Source of the DNA: Cytophagales bacterium | Lineage (GTDB): Bacteria; Bacteroidota; Bacteroidia; Cytophagales; ES-bin-26 | Direction of reading: 5' to 3' | DNA: 11,111 nt | Assembly (NCBI GenBank): GCA_014379925.1 | Contig: JACMKY010000195.1 | Span: forward strand, 1 to 11,111 | Shown: positions 6,990 through 11,111 of the stretch, piece after piece | How the letters are laid out: each line of letters starts with the position of its first letter | Position numbering within the stretch: the stretch's first letter is position 1 | Made by a program: the position numbers and the translations under genes | The notes under the pieces: model-generated | Databases searched by the model: none | What the model was told of the DNA's origin: nothing | Seen by the model: the letters and a program-made list of their open reading frames with translations, nothing else

Positions 6990-7703
6990 CTAAACCTGCC
7001 TTTTCACTTCCTCGCCCGTTGCTGGCCTTTCCGCCGTTGCTTCGTCGAGCGCGCGACTCACCCGACGCAGCCGCACGTTCAGTTCCGCAATCCAGACACT
7101 CAGCAGAATCCAGCCGACGACCGCCGGGTAAAACACCAGTATCATGCGGTAGTCCACGTCGTAAACTTTAAAGCCCGGATTACCTCCGTTACCCGGGTGC
7201 AGCGAATCCGTCAGGCGGGGTAGGACAATGAGCAGTGGGATGAGCGCCGCGAAGGCAAAGATGTTGTAAACGGCGGCGATCCGACCCCGTTGCTGTTCGT
7301 CCTCGAACGAGTCGCGCAGCACCAGGTAGGCAAAGTAAATGAGCAGGCCGACGGCCGAACCGTTCAGTTTGGGGTCGTTTATCCACCAGTCGCCCCAGGT
7401 AAACTTTGCCCAGAGGCTACCCGTGACAATGCCCAGCACCCCGAACAGGATACCCACGTGCGCCGTGGATACTGCTTTGTCGTCGAGCGCCGGGGAAGGA
7501 TGGCGCAGGTATTTCACCGAGTACACCACCGAAGCGGCCAGGATGAAGAGCATCGCAAACCACATCGGTACGTGGAAGTACAGGTTTCGCACGGTTTCGT
7601 TGAGGATGGGTTGGCGCGGCACCCCCAGCAGGAAACCCGCCGTGACTACGTAGGCCAACATTGCCACGCACAGCCACTTCCACCAGGACAGTTTAGTACT
7701 CAT
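6990..7703 (-). CDS. ccmC: Heme-handling membrane protein CcmC
   Basis: The 237-residue, six-helix membrane protein of the CcmC family presents heme to CcmE in its WWD domain and promotes its covalent attachment. The WWD motif reads WGDWWINDPKLN at residues 103-114, with Asn in place of the second-Trp region seen in enterobacteria; this NDPKLNG form is familiar from Bacteroidota. Likely heme-ligand histidines are His44 (YFHVPMW) and His169 (SLHPGNGG). The conserved NETVRNLYFHVPMWF and AHVGILFG stretches are present. The ATG at 7703 (MSTKLSWWKW) fits the family N-terminus; an in-frame ATG at 7730 would add nine residues, and no ribosome site separates the two. The C-terminal 20 residues are charged and variable. 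It is flanked by accessory genes on both sides rather than by other ccm genes. Confidence 0.94.
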   Translation of the reverse strand: MSTKLSWWKWLCVAMLAYVVTAGFLLGVPRQPILNETVRNLYFHVPMWFAMLFILAASVVYSVKYLRHPSPALDDKAVSTAHVGILFGVLGIVTGSLWAKFTWGDWWINDPKLNGSAVGLLIYFAYLVLRDSFEDEQQRGRIAAVYNIFAFAALIPLLIVLPRLTDSLHPGNGGNPGFKVYDVDYRMILVFYPAVVGWILLSVWIAELNVRLRRVSRALDEATAERPATGEEVKRQV

Positions 7704-7798
7704 CGTTCGTTCAGAATTTAGCGTTTTCATTTGAGCATGGCCGTTGTTACGGGAGCAGACACGATTCTATCCGAATTTTCCCGCATTAGCCAAGTTGC

Positions 7799-8356
7799 CT
7801 ACTCAGCAAACACCTCGTTTATATTCAACTCCAAACCAGTCAGTACCTTGGATTGTACCTTGCCGGTTTCCACCGCCGAAGAGACCAGGTTGTATTCCTG
7901 GTTGATCAGTTGGTACACTTCCACGGAGCGGTAGTTCGGATTCACGATCCAGTATTCGGCCACGCCAAAACGTTCGTAGATCCGCAGCTTCTTGACGTAA
8001 TCCCGGGAGATGGACGTGGGCGAAACAATCTCAACCACCAAGTCCGGCGGACCGAAGATGCCGTCCGGCGTGATGTATTCCAAGTGGGTCTGGCTGATGT
8101 AGAGCAAATCGGGCTGTGGCGCATTGTAATCGTCCACGAATACGTCCACGGGGGCGTACAGAACCTTGCCCGCTTGTTTCGCAACCACAAAACTTTTCAA
8201 TAGAGAATAGAGATTTCCCGAAATCAATTGATGTTGAGGTGACGGGGCGGATTTTTTCACAAGTTCTCCGTCAATGAGTTCATACAAGTAATTGTCGTCC
8301 ACATCCAGGCTGCGGTAATCGGCGTAGGTGTAGCGCGCGGTTTGAATCGTCTCCAT
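7799..8356 (-). CDS. Uma2-family protein (PD-(D/E)XK nuclease fold)
   Basis: The 185-residue protein belongs to the Uma2/DUF820 family, a predicted restriction-endonuclease-like fold that is very abundant in cyanobacteria and Cytophagales and of uncertain role. Visible hallmarks are YELIDGELV (25-33), the SPQHQ segment near His42, PDLLYIS with Asp83, PDLVVEIVSPTS with Glu109, and Lys122/Lys123 just before IYERFGVAEYWIVNP. Together these form the expected D...ExK-type active site, so the protein appears intact. It reads in the ccm direction between ccmB and ccmC, about 95 bases upstream of ccmC and just downstream of a heptamer repeat. It has no known link to cytochrome c biogenesis and is best seen as an inserted accessory gene. 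No Shine-Dalgarno site is seen before the ATG. Confidence 0.9.
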   Translation of the reverse strand: METIQTARYTYADYRSLDVDDNYLYELIDGELVKKSAPSPQHQLISGNLYSLLKSFVVAKQAGKVLYAPVDVFVDDYNAPQPDLLYISQTHLEYITPDGIFGPPDLVVEIVSPTSISRDYVKKLRIYERFGVAEYWIVNPNYRSVEVYQLINQEYNLVSSAVETGKVQSKVLTGLELNINEVFAE

Positions 8357-8360
8357 CGGT

Positions 8361-8442
8361 AATGATTAATGACGAATGATTAATGGTGAATGATTAGTAG
8401 CTGACGCATTCATTAATTATTCGTCATCCACCATGAATCATT
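8361..8442. repeat. Heptamer repeat array in inverted orientation between ccmB and Uma2
   Basis: On the plus strand five exact 7-base units run from 8361 to 8395: AATGATT, AATGACG, AATGATT, AATGGTG, AATGATT. After a 12-base centre, five more units follow in inverted sense from 8408 to 8442: ATTCATT, AATTATT, CGTCATC, CACCATG, AATCATT. Reverse-complemented, the right half reads AATGATT, CATGGTG, GATGACG, AATAATT, AATGAAT. The same unit types recur in a different order, so the element can fold in several registers. It occupies nearly the whole spacer and touches neither gene's coding sequence. There is no T run. Confidence 0.75.
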
Positions 8443-8444
8443 GC

Positions 8445-9107
8445 TCAGCTTCTCCAAAGGTAAGGAAACAAAATGTAAGAAAGTGCCAAAACGATGGCGT
8501 TGATGGCCAGCAAAGTGACCACCTCATCCTGGCTCGCGCTCCGGTCCAGGCCGTCCAGGGCGTTCTTGGAAATCTTGATCAGCATCAGCAACATGGGCAA
8601 TACCACCGGAAAGCTAAGAACAGCCATGAGCGTGCCATTGTTCTGCGCTTTGGCGGCAATGCCGGCGATCATGGTGAGCGTGGACGAAAACCCCACGGCC
8701 CCCAGCAGCACGTTTCCCACGAACAGGAGGCCGTCTTCTACCGGGTTGCCCATCACCAGGGCGTAAAACCCAAAGCCCAGGCCCGACAAGATCAGCATCA
8801 ACCCGGCGTTGTAGAGAATCTTGGCAAGGATGATGCCCTGCGGACTGGCGAGCGTGTAGTAGTAGAGCAGCCGACCGGGTCGTTCCTGCACGAAGCTTTT
8901 GGCAATGGCGCTGACCGAAGTAAACAACAGGATAATCCAAAACAGGGCGTTCCAGGTGGCTTTGTTCAACTGGTTGCGCTGGAGGTTGAAACTCAGGTAA
9001 CAGATGATGACCGTGCTGACTACGTAAAGCAACATGCCGTTCAGCGCGTACCGTTGACGCCACTCCAGCCGGATTTCCTTCTGAACAAGGGCCTTGATTT
9101 CCTCCAA
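8445..9107 (-). CDS. ccmB: Heme exporter membrane subunit CcmB
   Basis: The 220-residue protein with six hydrophobic segments is CcmB, the membrane subunit that works with the CcmA ATPase and CcmC to release holo-CcmE. Family features are the N-terminal ALVQKEIRLEWRQRYALNG, the segment SFVQERPGRLLYYYTLASPQG after TM2, and a C-terminal hydrophobic tail. Length equals that of well-studied CcmB proteins. No ATG gives a sensible start: the first in-frame ATG falls within TM1. I place the start at the TTG at 9107 (KL/MEEIKALVQKE), which lies 22 bases downstream of a TACCTTTG promoter box; the frame further upstream runs through that box and a repeat. This is the first gene of the leftward ccm cluster. 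Its usual partner gene ccmA is not next to it. Confidence 0.92.
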   Translation of the reverse strand: MEEIKALVQKEIRLEWRQRYALNGMLLYVVSTVIICYLSFNLQRNQLNKATWNALFWIILLFTSVSAIAKSFVQERPGRLLYYYTLASPQGIILAKILYNAGLMLILSGLGFGFYALVMGNPVEDGLLFVGNVLLGAVGFSSTLTMIAGIAAKAQNNGTLMAVLSFPVVLPMLLMLIKISKNALDGLDRSASQDEVVTLLAINAIVLALSYILFPYLWRS

Positions 9108-9129
9108 TTTACGTCGTTCGGTTTGATCA

Positions 9130-9137
9130 CAAAGGTA
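9130..9137 (-). promoter_or_regulatory. Bacteroidota -7 promoter box for ccmB and the ccm cluster
   Basis: TACCTTTG on the minus strand matches TAnnTTTG. The TTG start codon of ccmB follows after 22 bases. The box is part of a 23-base segment (9130-9152) that recurs in inverted orientation, 20 of 23 bases identical, in front of the divergent ABC-F gene. No clear -33 TTG element is visible. Confidence 0.6.
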
Positions 9138-9169
9138 AGGAGATTTCGGATTGTAAAGATTTGAAATGG

Positions 9170-9249
9170 GAAGTAAGAAGTAGGAGGTAAGACGAGAAAT
9201 GACACCCATCCCATCTTACCTCCTACTTCTTACTTCTTACTTCTTACTT
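9170..9249. repeat. Heptamer inverted repeat between ccmB and the ABC-F gene
   Basis: The left arm is AAGTAAG, AAGTAGG, AGGTAAG (9171-9191). The right arm is CTTACCT, CCTACTT, CTTACTT, CTTACTT, CTTACTT (9215-9249). 9170-9192 and 9214-9236 are perfectly complementary over 23 bases, so a long hairpin with a 21-base loop can form. The right arm has two extra units, as expected for slippage gain or loss. A short T-rich tail is absent. Confidence 0.8.
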
Positions 9250-9273
9250 CCCCTTCCCGATCTGAAATCTCTT

Positions 9274-9281
9274 TACCTTTG
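9274..9281 (+). promoter_or_regulatory. Bacteroidota -7 promoter box for the ABC-F gene
   Basis: TACCTTTG matches TAnnTTTG and ends only 4 bases before the ATG at 9286. A transcript starting the usual few bases after the box would begin at or next to the start codon, that is, be leaderless or nearly so. Confidence 0.6.
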
Positions 9282-9285
9282 CGCC

Positions 9286-11111
9286 ATGAATTACTTATCC
9301 GCGGAGGCGGTTTCCAAGAGCTTCGGCGACCGCTGGTTGTTTAAGAATCTCTCTTTCGGCATCAGTCGCGGCGAGAAGATCGCGCTGGTGGGCCTGAACG
9401 GTTCGGGCAAGACCACGCTGCTCAACGTGCTGGCGGGCCTGATGCCCCCCGACGAAGGGCTGGTGAGCGTTCGCAAGGGCGTGACGGTGGGCTACCTGGG
9501 ACAGGAGCCGGTTTTTGAAGAAACGAAAACCGTGCTGGATACGCTTTTCTCGGCCCAGAACCCATCCCTGCAAGCCATCAAGTTCTACGAAGCCAGCCTG
9601 GCGGCCGACAATGCCCACCTGCCCGAAGCCATCGAACGGATGGACGCACTCAAAGCCTGGGATTACGAGGTGAAGGTGAAGCAGATCCTCGGCACACTGG
9701 GCATCCGCGAAATGGACCAGCCGATCAGTCAATTGTCGGGCGGGCAGCGCAAGCGCGTGGCCATGGCGCGGGTGCTCATCGAGGAACCGGACCTGCTCAT
9801 CATGGACGAACCGACCAACCACCTCGACCTGGAAACGATCGAGTGGCTGGAAAACGCACTGGCCACCCAGCAGCAGGCCCTGTTGCTCGTCTCGCACGAC
9901 CGCTATTTCCTCGACCGCGCCTGCAACCAAATCGTCGAACTCGACAACGGCAAGTTGTTCCGCTACCAAGGCAATTACGCCTACTTCCTGGAGAAAAAGG
10001 CTGAGCGCGAACTGGCCAACGCTGCCGAAATCGACAAGGCCAAGAACTTGATGCGCAAGGAATTGGAATGGATGCGCCGCCAACCCAAGGCGCGGGGAAC
10101 CAAGGCCCAGTACCGGATCGACGCCTTTCACGAACTGAAGGACAAAGCCAGCCAGAAAAAAACGGACAGCGCCCTGGAACTGAGCGTGAAAACCACGCGC
10201 CAGGGCGGCAAAATCATCGAAGTCAACCAACTCAGCAAGTCGTTCGGTGCGCAGACGCTGGTCAAGGATTTCTCCTACGTTTTCCGCAAGAAGGACCGCA
10301 TCGGCATCGTTGGCCGCAATGGGGTGGGCAAAACCACCTTCCTGAACCTGCTGACGGGGGGGTTGCCGCCCGACTCGGGCCGGGTGGACAAGGGCGACAC
10401 CACCACCTTCGGCTACTATTCCCAGACCGCCCTGGATTTCCGCGAGGACCAGCGCGTGATTGACCTGGTGAAAGAGATTGCTGAGGTGGTAACGATGGGC
10501 AACGGGGAAACGATCACCGCCTCGCAGTTTCTGCAACACTTCCAGTTCCCGCCCACCACGCAGTACAAGTTCGTCTCTAAGCTGAGCGGGGGCGAGAAAC
10601 GGCGGCTGCAACTGCTCAAAGTGCTCATCCAGAATCCCAACTTCCTCATCCTCGACGAGCCGACCAACGACCTCGACATTGCCACGCTCAACATCCTGGA
10701 AGACTTCCTGAGTGTTTTTCCCGGCTGCCTGCTGCTCGTCTCGCACGACCGCTACTTCATGGACCACCTGGTAGAGCACCTGTTTGTATTCGAGGGCGAA
10801 GGAAAGGTGAGGGACTTCCCCGGCAATTATACCGACTACCGCGAATGGCTGGCCGAGCAGGAAGCGGAAGCCAAACCCGACCCCGTTAAGCGCCCGGCCC
10901 CGACCAACGGCACCCATCCGGCCGCAGTGTCCGTTGCCGTTGCCGACAAGAAGAAGTTGTCCCACAAGGAGAAGCGAGAATACGAATCGCTGGAAAGAGA
11001 AATCGAAACCCTGGAAAAGCAGAAGGCCGGCCTGGTCCAACGACTCAACGCCGGCTCGACCAATCACGCCGAACTGACCGCCTGGGCGCGGGAGATCGGG
11101 GAGTTGGACGG
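9286..11111 (+). CDS. uup: ABC-F ATPase, Uup type (3' end beyond the window)
   Basis: The visible 608 residues form a soluble twin-ABC protein of the ABC-F family, which acts on ribosomes rather than in transport; there are no membrane segments. ABC1 has Walker A GLNGSGKT (36-43), signature LSGGQ (150-154) and Walker B LLIMDEPTNHLD (170-181). The inter-domain linker (about 220-300) carries the basic WMRRQPKARGTKAQYR segment. ABC2 has GRNGVGKT (343-350), LSGGE (433-437) and FLILDEPTNDLD (453-464), followed by VSHDRYF. Both Walker B glutamates are present (174 and 458). From about residue 555 a charged coiled coil begins (KKKLSHKEKREYESLEREI), the C-terminal extension typical of Uup. Uup is about 620-640 residues, so only the last 20-30 are missing here. 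Start: ATG at 9286, directly after the promoter box. It is divergent from ccmB and functionally unrelated to it. Confidence 0.93.
   Translation, partial: MNYLSAEAVSKSFGDRWLFKNLSFGISRGEKIALVGLNGSGKTTLLNVLAGLMPPDEGLVSVRKGVTVGYLGQEPVFEETKTVLDTLFSAQNPSLQAIKFYEASLAADNAHLPEAIERMDALKAWDYEVKVKQILGTLGIREMDQPISQLSGGQRKRVAMARVLIEEPDLLIMDEPTNHLDLETIEWLENALATQQQALLLVSHDRYFLDRACNQIVELDNGKLFRYQGNYAYFLEKKAERELANAAEIDKAKNLMRKELEWMRRQPKARGTKAQYRIDAFHELKDKASQKKTDSALELSVKTTRQGGKIIEVNQLSKSFGAQTLVKDFSYVFRKKDRIGIVGRNGVGKTTFLNLLTGGLPPDSGRVDKGDTTTFGYYSQTALDFREDQRVIDLVKEIAEVVTMGNGETITASQFLQHFQFPPTTQYKFVSKLSGGEKRRLQLLKVLIQNPNFLILDEPTNDLDIATLNILEDFLSVFPGCLLLVSHDRYFMDHLVEHLFVFEGEGKVRDFPGNYTDYREWLAEQEAEAKPDPVKRPAPTNGTHPAAVSVAVADKKKLSHKEKREYESLEREIETLEKQKAGLVQRLNAGSTNHAELTAWAREIGELD

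Larger units (their letters stand above)
9130..9281. repeat. Nested inverted-repeat divergent promoter region
   Basis: The outer arms (9130-9152 and 9259-9281) are 23-base inverted copies identical at 20 positions, and each ends in a TACCTTTG promoter box pointing outwards. Between them lies an inner, perfect 23-base inverted repeat (9170-9192 with 9214-9236) around a 21-base centre. The right inner arm extends by two more CTTACTT units to 9249. The structure accounts for most of the spacer between ccmB and the ABC-F gene. Confidence 0.7.

Noticed and set aside
7799..8356. Uma2 gene considered as a transposase that could mobilise the locus
   Set aside because: The protein has a PD-(D/E)XK-type layout of the Uma2/DUF820 family, not a DDE or HUH transposase, and no terminal inverted repeats bound the gene itself.
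8361..9249. Heptamer arrays considered as CRISPR or direct-repeat arrays
   Set aside because: The units are 7 bases with no spacers between them and the arms are inverted copies, so these are not CRISPR repeats. No cas genes are present.
9295..11067. A 590-codon open frame on the minus strand opposite the ABC-F gene
   Set aside because: It is exactly antisense to a gene with complete Walker and signature motifs. The long open frame follows from GC-rich codon bias, and its translation is a Val/Gly/His/Gln-rich sequence with no family resemblance.

Overview
This window looks like a chromosomal segment of a Bacteroidota bacterium, most likely of the order Cytophagales. Three things point there: TAnnTTTG-type -7 promoter boxes in front of ald, ccmB and the ABC-F gene, weak or absent Shine-Dalgarno sites at most starts, and the Bacteroidota style of the cytochrome c maturation proteins (CcmC with WGDWWINDPKLN, CcmE with a CPSKY heme-binding motif, a long CcmF). 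By eye the coding regions are moderately GC-rich. No rRNA, tRNA, insertion sequence or CRISPR array was seen.

Layout. The left end carries a strong, bidirectional-looking terminator (8-34) and then about 300 bases without a convincing gene. All genes from 334 to 9107 read leftwards on the minus strand. In transcription order from right to left they are ccmB, a Uma2-family nuclease-like gene, ccmC, a small antitoxin-like gene overlapping a PIN-domain toxin gene, a CcmD-like small membrane protein, ccmE, ccmF, then after a 548-base gap alanine dehydrogenase (ald), and finally the membrane half of an LTA-synthase-type protein that stops before the expected sulfatase domain. On the plus strand from 9286 to the window end is an Uup-type ABC-F ATPase, divergent from ccmB and cut off by the window edge.

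How the genes fit together. ccmB, ccmC, the CcmD-like gene, ccmE and ccmF form a System I cytochrome c maturation locus. CcmB and CcmC move or attach heme, CcmE carries it and CcmF ligates it to apocytochrome c. The CcmE has Cys in place of the usual His of the HxxxY motif, which is the variant form of the chaperone. CcmA, CcmG, CcmH and CcmI are not in this window. The locus is broken up by accessory genes: Uma2 between ccmB and ccmC, and a toxin-antitoxin pair between ccmC and the ccmD-like gene.

The most unusual structure is non-coding. Three intergenic spacers of the ccm region (5461-5544, 8361-8442, 9170-9249) are each built from degenerate 7-base units arranged as inverted repeats. They share architecture (period 7, palindromic) but not sequence. 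The third lies at the centre of a divergent promoter region whose two arms are themselves a 20/23-identical inverted repeat carrying the same TACCTTTG box.
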